Of a stretch of DNA of 64,000 nt, positions 1 through 7,229 are shown in pieces (the first letter of the stretch is position 1; every line of letters begins with the position of its first letter). The notes under the pieces were generated by a model. That model was given only the letters and a program-made list of their open reading frames with translations, was not told the DNA's origin and did not search any database. Origin of the DNA: Tamaricihabitans halophyticus (GTDB lineage Bacteria; Actinomycetota; Actinomycetes; Mycobacteriales; Pseudonocardiaceae); NCBI RefSeq assembly GCF_004340875.1, contig NZ_SLXQ01000003.1, positions 124,001 to 188,000 of the forward strand, in the 5' to 3' direction. A program made the position numbers and the translations under genes.

Positions 1-1062
1 ATGACCGTTCCCGCGGGCAATATCGTGGTCTTCGTCGGTCCGTCCGGCTGCGGTAAGACCACCACGATGCGGATGATCAACCGGTTGATCGAACCAACCT
101 CCGGAAAGATCACGATCGGTGGCGAGGACGCGCTTTCGCTCGATCCCGACCAGCTGCGCCGGCGGGTCGGCTACGCGATCCAGCAAGCAGGGTTGTTCCC
201 GCATTTCACCGTCACGCAGAACATCGCGGTGGTTCCCGGGCTGCTTGGCTGGGACAAGAAGAAGATCAGCGACCGGGTCGAGGAGATGATGGACCTGGTC
301 GGGCTAGACCCGAGCGTGTTCCGGGACCGCTTCCCGCGCCAGCTCTCCGGTGGCCAGCAGCAGCGCGTCGGGGTAGCAAGGGCGCTGGCGGCGGACCCGC
401 CGGTGCTGCTGATGGACGAGCCGTTCGGCGCGGTTGACCCGATTACCCGAGGCAACCTGCAGGACGAGCTGCTTCGGCTGCAGGAGGAGCTGCACAAGAC
501 GATCGTGTTCGTCACGCACGACTTCGACGAGGCGGTCAAGCTCGGCGACCGGATCGCGGTGCTCGGCAACCAGTCCAAGATCCTGCAGTACGACACTCCC
601 GACGCGATCCTGGCGAACCCCGCCGATGACACCGTCGCCGGCTTTGTTGGCGCGGGTGCCTCGCTGAAGCAGCTGACCCTGCTGCGGGTGCACGAGGTGG
701 AGATGACCCAGGCGGTCACCGCCAAGACCTCGGAATCCGTCGAGGAGATGCGCAAGCGGATCGACGCACGCGGCGGCCGGCCGTTCGGTCTGGTACTCGA
801 CGAGCGCGGGCGCCCACTGCGCTGGGTGCACAAACGTGACCTCGCCAGCGGGCGCCGGCTTTCCGAGGCTGGGCGCCCGGTTGGCGACCTAGTCAGCAAG
901 CAGTCCACGCTGCAGGACGCGTTGGAGGCGATGCTCACCGAGGGCGGCGGTGTCGCGGTGACCGGCGGGCGCGGCGAGTACGCCGGCGTGCTCGAGATGG
1001 AAACCGTGATGAACAAGATTCGGGAGCTGCGCGAAGAACACGGCGACGGGGCGGACGAATGA
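1..1062 (+). CDS. opuCA: Osmoprotectant (glycine betaine/choline) ABC transporter ATPase, 5'-truncated by window edge
   Basis: This is the ATPase of a quaternary-amine (OpuC/ProV-type) importer. The visible 353 residues show Walker A GPSGCGKT at about residues 13-20, the signature LSGGQQQRV near 116, Walker B LLMDEPFGAVDP near 137 and the H-loop VTHDFDEA. They continue into a C-terminal CBS-type region, which senses ionic strength in this family. The usual first beta strands (about 25 residues before Walker A) are missing, so the first ATG is probably an internal methionine and the true start lies left of the window. The gene overlaps the next by 4 nt (ATGA), which marks an operon with the permease and binding protein. 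Confidence 0.9.
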   Translation: MTVPAGNIVVFVGPSGCGKTTTMRMINRLIEPTSGKITIGGEDALSLDPDQLRRRVGYAIQQAGLFPHFTVTQNIAVVPGLLGWDKKKISDRVEEMMDLVGLDPSVFRDRFPRQLSGGQQQRVGVARALAADPPVLLMDEPFGAVDPITRGNLQDELLRLQEELHKTIVFVTHDFDEAVKLGDRIAVLGNQSKILQYDTPDAILANPADDTVAGFVGAGASLKQLTLLRVHEVEMTQAVTAKTSESVEEMRKRIDARGGRPFGLVLDERGRPLRWVHKRDLASGRRLSEAGRPVGDLVSKQSTLQDALEAMLTEGGGVAVTGGRGEYAGVLEMETVMNKIRELREEHGDGADE

Positions 1063-1820
1063 GCGCTTTTACCGCGGAATCCGGCTCGCGTTCGGCGGAG
1101 CGCGGCCGACTTTTCGCCCAGCCGGTCGCCGTGCTGCTCATCGTGGCCGCGGTACTGGTCTGGGCGTTTACCACTGATCTGGACACCGTTGAACAAGAGA
1201 GCATCAACGCCTCGTCGATCCTGACGTATACCTGGCAGCATCTGGTGCTTTCCGTGGTGATCACCATCCTCGTTCTGGTGATCGCGTTGCCGTTGGGCGT
1301 AATGCTCACCAGGCGCTGGGCAAAACCAGCCGCGCCGGTCTTCCTGGCGATCGCGAATATCGGGCAGGCCGCGCCGGCCGTCGGTGTACTGGTGCTGTTC
1401 TTCCTGTGGACCGGGCTGGAAGGGGTCGCGGCAGCCGCGCCGCCGATCGCCTTCTATGCCTTGCTTCCCGTGCTGCGCAACACGATCGTCGGCATCCAGC
1501 AGGTGGATCCGGCGCTTGTGGACGCTGGCAGGGGGATCGGCATGTCCTCCGGCGCGGTGTTGCGGCGAATCGAGCTACCACTGGCGATCCCGTTGATTCT
1601 GGCCGGTTTGCGGACCTCGTTGGTGCTCGCGGTGGGTACTGCCACGCTGGCGCAGTTCGTGAACGGCGGTGGACTCGGCGAGATGATCGACACCGGGTAC
1701 AAGCTGGACCGGGTCTCGGTGCTCACCGTCGGCGCGGTGCTCGCCGTTGCGCTCGCATTGCTGGTGGACTGGCTGGGCGCGGTGGCCGAACGCTACTTTG
1801 GACCGAAGGGGATCGGATGA
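1059..1820 (+). CDS. opuCB: Osmoprotectant ABC transporter permease
   Basis: This 253-aa membrane protein is of the OpuC/ProW permease type. It has a first hydrophobic helix around residues 25-43 and about five more. The cytoplasmic coupling loop, with the pattern DAGRGIGMSS...LRRIELPLA near residue 150-175, contacts the ATPase. The ATG overlaps the ATPase stop by 4 nt, and its own stop overlaps the binding-protein start. Many actinobacterial OpuC operons carry two permeases; only one is visible, so the transporter may use a homodimer or a second permease gene left of the window. Substrate specificity is inferred from family only. Confidence 0.9.
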   Translation: MSAFTAESGSRSAERGRLFAQPVAVLLIVAAVLVWAFTTDLDTVEQESINASSILTYTWQHLVLSVVITILVLVIALPLGVMLTRRWAKPAAPVFLAIANIGQAAPAVGVLVLFFLWTGLEGVAAAAPPIAFYALLPVLRNTIVGIQQVDPALVDAGRGIGMSSGAVLRRIELPLAIPLILAGLRTSLVLAVGTATLAQFVNGGGLGEMIDTGYKLDRVSVLTVGAVLAVALALLVDWLGAVAERYFGPKGIG

Positions 1821-2800
1821 GGTTGCCACGACTGAAAACCCGGCTCGCGGCGCTCGCACTGGCCGGTTCGGCGTTCGCGGTGTCCGCCTGTGGACTCGAG
1901 GCCACCGCCGCGCTGCCGTTCTCCGTCGAGCCGGGCAGCATCAAGCATCAACCCGAGCTGGAAGGCGTGCAGATCACCGTGGCGTCCAAGGACTTCACGG
2001 AGCAGATAATCCTGTCGTACATCACGCAGCTGGCGCTGCAGGCCGCGGGCGCCGATGTGGTGGACTTCAGCAATATCGCCGGTTCGGCAAGTGCCCGGCA
2101 GGCGCTGGAAAAGGGCGAGGTCGACGTCACCTGGGAGTACACCGGCACCGGTTGGCTGAACTACCTTGGCCAGGACGAGCAGATCCCGGACGAGCAGGAG
2201 ATGTACGACCGGGTCAAGGCAGCCGACCTGCGGGAGAACGGCATCGTCTGGCTGGACTATTCGGAACTGAACAACACCTACGCATTCGCGCTGAGCAAGA
2301 AGTCGGCGAAGCAGTTGGATGTGGACACGGTTTCCGAGTTGGCTGAGGAGCTGCGGAAGCGGCCGAATCAGGCGGTGTACTGCCTGGAGACGGAGTTCGC
2401 CTCCCGGCCGGACGGCATGCCGGGCGCGGTGAACACCTACGACCTGCCGGTCACCGAGACCAAGAACTTCGGGACCGGTGCGGTGTACGCGGCGCTCAAC
2501 GATGGCAACTGCCAGGTCGGCGAGGTGTTCACCACCGACGGCCGGATCCTGGCGCTCGGGTTGAAGGTACTCGAGGACGACAAGCAGTTCTTCCCGCAGT
2601 ACAACGCGGCGCCGACGCTGCGCGAGGACTTCTACCAGGAGAATCCGAAGATCGCCGAAGTGCTCAAACCGATCAGCGACGCGTTGAACAACGACGAGAT
2701 GATCAAGATGGGTGCGCGGGTGGACGTGGACGGCGAGTCCGCGCCCGACGTGGCCAGGGACTGGCTGGTGGACAAGGGCTTCGTCACCAACCCCAGCTGA
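1817..2800 (+). CDS. opuCC: Osmoprotectant ABC transporter substrate-binding lipoprotein
   Basis: This 327-aa extracytoplasmic binding protein starts at the ATG overlapping the permease stop. The N-terminus has basic residues, a hydrophobic segment and a VSAC lipobox with Cys25, so it should be lipid-anchored outside the membrane. The mature part has the OpuAC/type 2 periplasmic fold, including the typical ITVASKDFTEQIILSYITQL opening and the VTWEYTGTGW segment that contributes aromatic residues to the quaternary-ammonium cage. It is the last gene of the operon and is followed by a strong hairpin at 2806-2838. Confidence 0.92.
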   Translation: MRLPRLKTRLAALALAGSAFAVSACGLEATAALPFSVEPGSIKHQPELEGVQITVASKDFTEQIILSYITQLALQAAGADVVDFSNIAGSASARQALEKGEVDVTWEYTGTGWLNYLGQDEQIPDEQEMYDRVKAADLRENGIVWLDYSELNNTYAFALSKKSAKQLDVDTVSELAEELRKRPNQAVYCLETEFASRPDGMPGAVNTYDLPVTETKNFGTGAVYAALNDGNCQVGEVFTTDGRILALGLKVLEDDKQFFPQYNAAPTLREDFYQENPKIAEVLKPISDALNNDEMIKMGARVDVDGESAPDVARDWLVDKGFVTNPS

Positions 2801-2805
2801 GTCAG

Positions 2806-2838
2806 GTCGGGCTCGCGCTACCGCGGCGCGAGCCCGAC
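2806..2838 (+). terminator. Strong hairpin after the osmoprotectant operon
   Basis: A perfect 13-bp stem (GTCGGGCTCGCGC at 2806-2818 with its complement at 2826-2838) closes on a 7-nt loop, starting 5 nt after the binding-protein stop. There is no U tract, as is common for actinobacterial intrinsic terminators. Confidence 0.75.
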
Positions 2839-2844
2839 ACTCTC

Positions 2845-2868
2845 GCTAACCTTAAAGAACGCGGTTAC
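2845..2868. repeat. Stop-linked palindromic repeat, copy a (type 1)
   Basis: This 24-nt element is the exact reverse complement of copy b at 5115-5138. It carries short TAACC/GGTTA inverted arms around a TTCTTTAA core. It lies between the convergent osmoprotectant operon and the 2875-3345 gene, 6 nt from the latter's stop. Confidence 0.75.
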
Positions 2869-2874
2869 GGGGCG

Positions 2875-3345
2875 TTACTGCACGCCGAAACGGTGCAGCA
2901 GCTCCGACTCGAGCTCGTCGAGCTGCGCCGCTACCGCCCGGTGCGCCGCCTTACGGCGCGCCGTTGGCATCCGCTCCGCTGCCCGCACCGCGGCGGCCAA
3001 CTGCCGCAACGTGGACGTGCGCTGGTCCACCAAGCCCGCATCGCTGTCCCGCAACACGGTCAGCGACTCACCGATCCCGGCGATCCGGGCATGTAGCGCC
3101 GCACCCCTTCCGGTGAACTCGGCCAGTCGCTCGACTGGCACGCCCAGCTGGTGCGCGCGGTAGCGGTCATACCGATCCCGCACCACGCCAGCGGCTTGCA
3201 CGGCGAGCGGCGCGAGCACCGGAATTACCGCCGGTCCGAGCACCTTTGCGACTTTCAGGTAGTTCTTGGCCTTCGCCGGCGTGATCCGTGGCTCGTCCAC
3301 CGCGTGCTCCGCAGCCTCGCTGGCAGCGCGCTTCTTCCTGGTCAT
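2875..3345 (-). CDS. Conserved actinobacterial protein of unknown function (DUF6474-like)
   Basis: This is a 156-aa, strongly basic and helical protein. The chosen ATG at 3345 is preceded by AGGAGA with good spacing; an in-frame ATG at 3378 lacks such a site. Near residues 27-57 there is a conserved-looking stretch (PAKAKNYLKVAKVLGPAVIPVLAPLA, given here as a pattern) that could be an amphipathic or membrane-associated helix. The C-terminal half is Arg/Ala/Glu-rich and may form a helical bundle. It resembles actinobacterial proteins annotated as DUF6474, but that name is from memory. No function is proposed. It is transcribed divergently from the nuclease gene at 3472. Confidence 0.7.
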   Translation of the reverse strand: MTRKKRAASEAAEHAVDEPRITPAKAKNYLKVAKVLGPAVIPVLAPLAVQAAGVVRDRYDRYRAHQLGVPVERLAEFTGRGAALHARIAGIGESLTVLRDSDAGLVDQRTSTLRQLAAAVRAAERMPTARRKAAHRAVAAQLDELESELLHRFGVQ

Positions 3346-3459
3346 CGCTGGTCTCCTCTGCCGCATGCGGGTACCCATGGAAACCTACTTGGCCGACGAA
3401 TGCTCAGCATTATGGGCACCCTTCGGCTCGCCGGCGGCAAGGTTGTCGGCGATGGGTCG

Positions 3460-3474
3460 TACAGTTTGGCTGTG
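3460..3474 (+). promoter_or_regulatory. Possible leaderless promoter (-10 TACAGT) for the RecB-like nuclease gene
   Basis: TACAGT at 3460-3465 fits the actinobacterial TANNNT -10 pattern and ends 6 nt before the GTG at 3472. No Shine-Dalgarno sequence is present. This is the spacing expected when transcription begins at the start codon. Confidence 0.35.
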
Positions 3475-5103
3475 AACTCCGAGGTGCTGCTTGATGCCGG
3501 CGCGGTCACCCGTTGCCGGCGGCGAGTGCATTTGGAGCACGACCAGACCATGGTTGATGTCGAACTCGCGCCCCCAGACCCGGCCGGTGAACAGCGCAAA
3601 GCCGATGCCGCCGCGCACCGCAGGTCTGTTGCGGACGAGCTCGCGGCTGGCAGGGAAGGCTGGGTCGAGATCCCCAGCGCTCGGCCGGCCGAACGGGCCC
3701 GCGCCACCCTGGCCGCGCTCGCCGAGGGCGTCCCGTACATCTGGGGTGGCCTGCTGCCCGCCGACCGGGAGGACGGCCGCAAGGGCGGCGCCGAGCTACT
3801 GCTACGCACCGAACACGGTTACGTGCCGCTGATCGTGGTGCGACACAAGGTGTCCGATCCAGGGGAAGGCGCGAACACCAGCTCGCTCGCGGATCTGCAC
3901 CCGGACAAGGCCGGCGTGGATGCCCAGCGCAAGGTTCGTCCGCAGCCGCGGGACCAGCTCAGGCTGGCGCATCTGTACCGCATGCTGGAGGCCTGCGGAT
4001 ACGCCGAACGGGGGAGGGGTGTCGGTGGCGCGATCGGGCAGGAGCGCGACGCTGTCATCTGGCATGACCTGACCGCGAACACCTGGCCGGGCGACCGCTG
4101 CGCGCTGGACGAGTACGACGCGCGGTTCGCGGACCGGATCGCGATCGCCAATGCCGCCGTAACCCAGGCGCAAGCGCTTGCCCAGCCGTCCAGGGTGGTG
4201 GAATGCCGGCGCTGCCCCTGGTGGCCGGTCTGCAGCGCCGACCTGCGGGCCAGCAGGGATGTCAGCCTGGTGGTGCGCGGCGAGGACGCGAGCGAGTTGC
4301 GCGCCGTCGGCGTGTCCACCGTGGACGCGCTCGCCACCGTCGATCCAGATGCCCCGGACGCGCCCGCGCTGAGCGGGCTCGCGCTGCACGACGCGGTGGC
4401 ACTGGCGCGTGCCTGGCTGCATGACCTCACCGTGGTGCGCAAGGTGGAAGAGGTCGCCGTGCCGCGCGCCGATGTCGAGGTCGACGTGGATATGGAGAGC
4501 TTCGGTGACGGCGGCGCCTACCTGTGGGGCTGTTTGCTTTCCGGCGTGGATATCGGCGTGCCGCACGGTTATCACGCGTTCGCCACCTGGGAGCCGGTGC
4601 CGACCCCGGACGAGGGGCGCTCGTTCGCGGAGTTCTGGGCTTGGCTGACCGGGGTGCGGTCGCGGACCGCCGCGCGCGGGCTGAGCTTTCGCGCCTACTG
4701 CTACAACGAGATGGCGGAAAACCGCTGGATGCTTTCCTCGGCCGAGCGGTTCGCCGACCAGGCGGGGGTGCCGAGCAAAGCGGCGATCAACCAGTTCATC
4801 CGGTCGGCCGAATGGGTCGACCTGTTCCGCTCGGTGAACGACCAGTTCCTGTGCGCGCACGGTAAGGGGTTGAAGGTGGTCGCACCGGTCGCCGGATTCG
4901 CCTGGCGGGATGCCGAGGCCGGCGGGGAGAACTCGATGCGCTGGTACCGCGATGCGGTGGGGATGGACGGGGACAGTCCCGCGGCGGCCCAGCGCGAACG
5001 ACTGTTGCAGTACAACGAGGACGACGTGCGTGCCACCTTCGCGCTGCGCGAATGGATGGACTCGCCCGAGGTGCACAACATCCCCTACGTCCGCGACCTC
5101 TAG
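3472..5103 (+). CDS. TM0106-family RecB-like putative nuclease
   Basis: This 543-aa protein has a RecB/Cas4-like nuclease half followed by a YprB-type RNase H-like half. Four cysteines (Cys15, then Cys245-x2-Cys248-x5-Cys254) are laid out as in the iron-sulfur nuclease domains of AddB and Cas4. The C-terminal half contains acidic motifs DVDMES and YNEDDVRATFALREW that match a DEDD-type exonuclease fold. The GTG at 3472 is chosen because similarity begins right after it; a longer frame open upstream to 3151 looks non-coding. It stands alone, not next to helicase or CRISPR genes, so its pathway (probably DNA repair or processing) is inferred. Confidence 0.82.
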   Translation: MNSEVLLDAGAVTRCRRRVHLEHDQTMVDVELAPPDPAGEQRKADAAAHRRSVADELAAGREGWVEIPSARPAERARATLAALAEGVPYIWGGLLPADREDGRKGGAELLLRTEHGYVPLIVVRHKVSDPGEGANTSSLADLHPDKAGVDAQRKVRPQPRDQLRLAHLYRMLEACGYAERGRGVGGAIGQERDAVIWHDLTANTWPGDRCALDEYDARFADRIAIANAAVTQAQALAQPSRVVECRRCPWWPVCSADLRASRDVSLVVRGEDASELRAVGVSTVDALATVDPDAPDAPALSGLALHDAVALARAWLHDLTVVRKVEEVAVPRADVEVDVDMESFGDGGAYLWGCLLSGVDIGVPHGYHAFATWEPVPTPDEGRSFAEFWAWLTGVRSRTAARGLSFRAYCYNEMAENRWMLSSAERFADQAGVPSKAAINQFIRSAEWVDLFRSVNDQFLCAHGKGLKVVAPVAGFAWRDAEAGGENSMRWYRDAVGMDGDSPAAAQRERLLQYNEDDVRATFALREWMDSPEVHNIPYVRDL

Positions 5104-5114
5104 TGTTACCCTCC

Positions 5115-5138
5115 GTAACCGCGTTCTTTAAGGTTAGC
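5115..5138. repeat. Stop-linked palindromic repeat, copy b (type 1)
   Basis: This is an identical, inverted copy of the 2845-2868 element. It sits in the 44-nt gap between the convergent nuclease (stop at 5103) and esterase (stop at 5148) genes. Confidence 0.75.
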
Positions 5139-5147
5139 GGTGAGGGG

Positions 5148-6287
5148 CTAGAGCCAGCGGTCGAAGAAGCCGGCGATCCAGGCATGCTGGATGCGGATGG
5201 ACACTGTCGGATCGATCGTGCCGATCTTGTCCTCGCGTTCGTCCGGTGGCAGGTCGAACTGCGGTACCACCGCCTGCGCATCGGTGAACGAGGAATGCGC
5301 CGAGCCGCGCAGCACACGTTCTTGCGTCCAGCCTTTCGTATTCTCGCGAAACGCCGTCCACCCCGGCCCGGTATCAGTGGGGCCACCCTGACCAAGGAGC
5401 AGCAGTGGCCGATCAAGGCCATCCTCGGCCACCGGCATCAGGCTGCCGTCCAGCCAGGTGAGATTGCCGTCCATATTGATGCCTGCGCGGATCCGCGGGT
5501 CGGCGTGCATCGCGGTGGCCGCGGTCGAGCCGCCCGCGGACTGGCCGAACATCCCGACCCTGGTCAGGTCCAACGTGCCAGCGAACCCGGCCGGTACGCC
5601 AGTCATCCTGGCGCCGTCGTTCAGCCGAGTCAGTTCGTCGAGCACGAAACTCGTGTCCGCGACCCGCACGTCAACCGCCTTCTTCAGGTACGCGTTCACG
5701 TCATCACCCGGCGGCAGCATCGTGATAAGCGAGCCGTCCGGGAACTCGACCTCGGGCGACTCGTAGGTGTTATCGATGGTGATCACGACGTAACCCCGAC
5801 TGGCCAGCTCCGCGACCATGCCGGTGTTCCAGGTGCGTGGATCCCCGGCGCCCGGGGAGTAGAGCAGTACGGGCCGCTCGCCCGGGGCGACCGGCGCGCC
5901 CAGTACCGCATGGGTTTCGGTGCGGGCCCAGTCCACCTTCCCGCTCGGCAGCCCGCTGGTCTCCGCATCGAAATGCGCTGCGGCGCGAGGGCGCATATAC
6001 GGTGCCGACGGGTAGCCAGCCGTCCGCGAAGCCGGGTAGAAAACGCTGACCATCAGCTCCCGGTCGACCTGGTCGCCAGGCCACGGGTTAGCCCGGGACT
6101 CGTCAACCAGGTGCAGTTCGGTGGTACCGACCGGATATGGCCCGGTGGGTTCCGGCAGGCTCAGCTGGGCCAGGTCCGAGGTTACCGCGCTTGCGGCGCT
6201 GACCGGAAGGGTGGCAGCCAGCATGCCAACGGCGGCCACCGCGCTCCCAGCGGCGATCCACCTGCCCAACTTATGGCTAGTTCGCAT
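5148..6287 (-). CDS. Secreted alpha/beta hydrolase, platelet-activating-factor acetylhydrolase-like
   Basis: This 379-aa secreted esterase begins with an N-terminal signal peptide (about residues 1-34, ending near VSAASA). The nucleophile elbow GQSAGG places the catalytic serine at Ser250, and a histidine in GSAHSSF lies near the C-terminus. The overall layout matches bacterial PAF-acetylhydrolase-like esterases (the group that also includes plastic-degrading cutinase relatives). The ATG at 6287 follows AGGA; a longer frame extending to 7172 only shadows the SDR gene. It probably hydrolyses short-chain esters outside the cell. It lies 53 nt downstream of the SDR gene on the same strand. Confidence 0.85.
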   Translation of the reverse strand: MRTSHKLGRWIAAGSAVAAVGMLAATLPVSAASAVTSDLAQLSLPEPTGPYPVGTTELHLVDESRANPWPGDQVDRELMVSVFYPASRTAGYPSAPYMRPRAAAHFDAETSGLPSGKVDWARTETHAVLGAPVAPGERPVLLYSPGAGDPRTWNTGMVAELASRGYVVITIDNTYESPEVEFPDGSLITMLPPGDDVNAYLKKAVDVRVADTSFVLDELTRLNDGARMTGVPAGFAGTLDLTRVGMFGQSAGGSTAATAMHADPRIRAGINMDGNLTWLDGSLMPVAEDGLDRPLLLLGQGGPTDTGPGWTAFRENTKGWTQERVLRGSAHSSFTDAQAVVPQFDLPPDEREDKIGTIDPTVSIRIQHAWIAGFFDRWL

Positions 6288-6340
6288 GCCGCCATCCTCG
6301 CCGGCTTCGGATGGCGGCACCATCGGGCAAACCCCCGAGA

Positions 6341-7099
6341 TCAGCGGGGAGCCATCCGGAGCGCGCCGTCCATCCGGACCACCTCGCCGTTCAGGTAATC
6401 GTGGTCGATCAGCGAGACGGCGAGCTGCGCGTACTCCTCCGGCCGGCCCAGCCGCTGCGGGAACGGCACGCCTTCGGCCAGCTTCGCGCGGAACTCCTCG
6501 GCCACCCCTGCCAGCATTGGAGTGTCCACAATGCCCGGTGCGATGGTGAGCACCCGGATGCCGTACTGCGCGAGGTCGCGCGCGGCTGGCAGCGTCAACC
6601 CGACCACCCCGCTCTTCGACGACGCGTAGGCGGCCTGGCCGATCTGGCCCTCGAACGCCGCGACCGAGGCGGTGTTGATCACCACGCCGCGCTGCTCGTG
6701 TTCGAGCGGTTCGGTAGCCGCGATCGCCTCGGCGGCCAGCCGGAGCACGTTGAATGTGCCGATCAGATTGACCTCGATCACCTTGCGGTACAGGTCGAGA
6801 TCGTGCGGCCCCTTCTTGGAAAGCACCCGCCCCGCCGTGCCGACGCCAGCGCAGTTCACCGCGACGCGCAGCGGGACCCCGGCCTGCGCTGCCTGCTGCA
6901 CCGCGGACTGCACCTGCTCCACGTCGGTCACATCGGTCGGCAGGTAGCTCACCCCGGCGACCTCCGGAGCCTGCTCGATCGAGGCCGCGAGATCCAGGGC
7001 AAACACCGTGGCGCCGCGCTCGGCCAGTGCTGCCGCGGTCGCGCCGCCAAGTCCTGAAGCGCCGCCAGTGACGATCGCCGCCGTGTCGGTGAGCCGCAT
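6341..7099 (-). CDS. SDR-family dehydrogenase, 3-hydroxyacyl-CoA dehydrogenase type 2-like
   Basis: This 252-aa short-chain dehydrogenase has the NAD-binding motif TGGASGLG near residue 11, the NCAG motif near 83, and the catalytic Ser/Tyr/Lys set (NTAS, then AAYASSK). Segments such as [20 protein letters not shown] and the [17 protein letters not shown] stretch are close to the HSD10 / type 2 3-hydroxyacyl-CoA dehydrogenase group. NAD-linked oxidation of 3-hydroxyacyl-CoA or a hydroxysteroid-like substrate is therefore the best guess. A TAAGTT -10-like box and a GTTAG/CTAAC inverted repeat lie upstream at 7128-7147. Confidence 0.85.
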   Translation of the reverse strand: MRLTDTAAIVTGGASGLGGATAAALAERGATVFALDLAASIEQAPEVAGVSYLPTDVTDVEQVQSAVQQAAQAGVPLRVAVNCAGVGTAGRVLSKKGPHDLDLYRKVIEVNLIGTFNVLRLAAEAIAATEPLEHEQRGVVINTASVAAFEGQIGQAAYASSKSGVVGLTLPAARDLAQYGIRVLTIAPGIVDTPMLAGVAEEFRAKLAEGVPFPQRLGRPEEYAQLAVSLIDHDYLNGEVVRMDGALRMAPR

Positions 7100-7127
7100 C
7101 CGTTCGTTCCTTTCGCCAGTTGTAGAC

Positions 7128-7147
7128 GTTAGTAGTCGCTAACTTAG
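7128..7147 (-). promoter_or_regulatory. Promoter/operator-like site upstream of the HSD10-like SDR
   Basis: An inverted repeat (GTTAG at 7128-7132 and CTAAC at 7139-7143) overlaps a minus-strand TAAGTT box matching TANNNT. The nonamer GCTAACTTA (plus strand, 7138-7146) recurs upstream of the SDR gene that starts at 55094. Function is inferred. Confidence 0.3.
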
Positions 7148-7213
7148 CCGATGTGCCCGGCGCGATAACCAACGCCGTCGTTAGCAGGGGTAACTATTTA
7201 CCGATCTGGCCGC

Positions 7214-7229
7214 TACGCTCGGCCCCGTG
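7214..7229 (+). promoter_or_regulatory. Possible leaderless promoter (-10 TACGCT) for gamma-glutamyltransferase gene
   Basis: TACGCT at 7214-7219 fits TANNNT and lies 7 nt before the GTG at 7227, with no Shine-Dalgarno in between. This suggests a leaderless transcript. Confidence 0.35.

Noticed and set aside
3802-5076. A 424-residue minus-strand open frame opposite the RecB-like nuclease
   Set aside because: It is a high-GC antisense shadow with no recognisable motif, fully covered by a plus-strand gene with conserved motifs.
5148-7172. A 674-residue minus-strand open frame
   Set aside because: Only the part from 6287 downward reads as a protein (signal peptide plus esterase). The upstream part is the wrong frame of the SDR gene and has Arg/Gly-rich, low-complexity translation.
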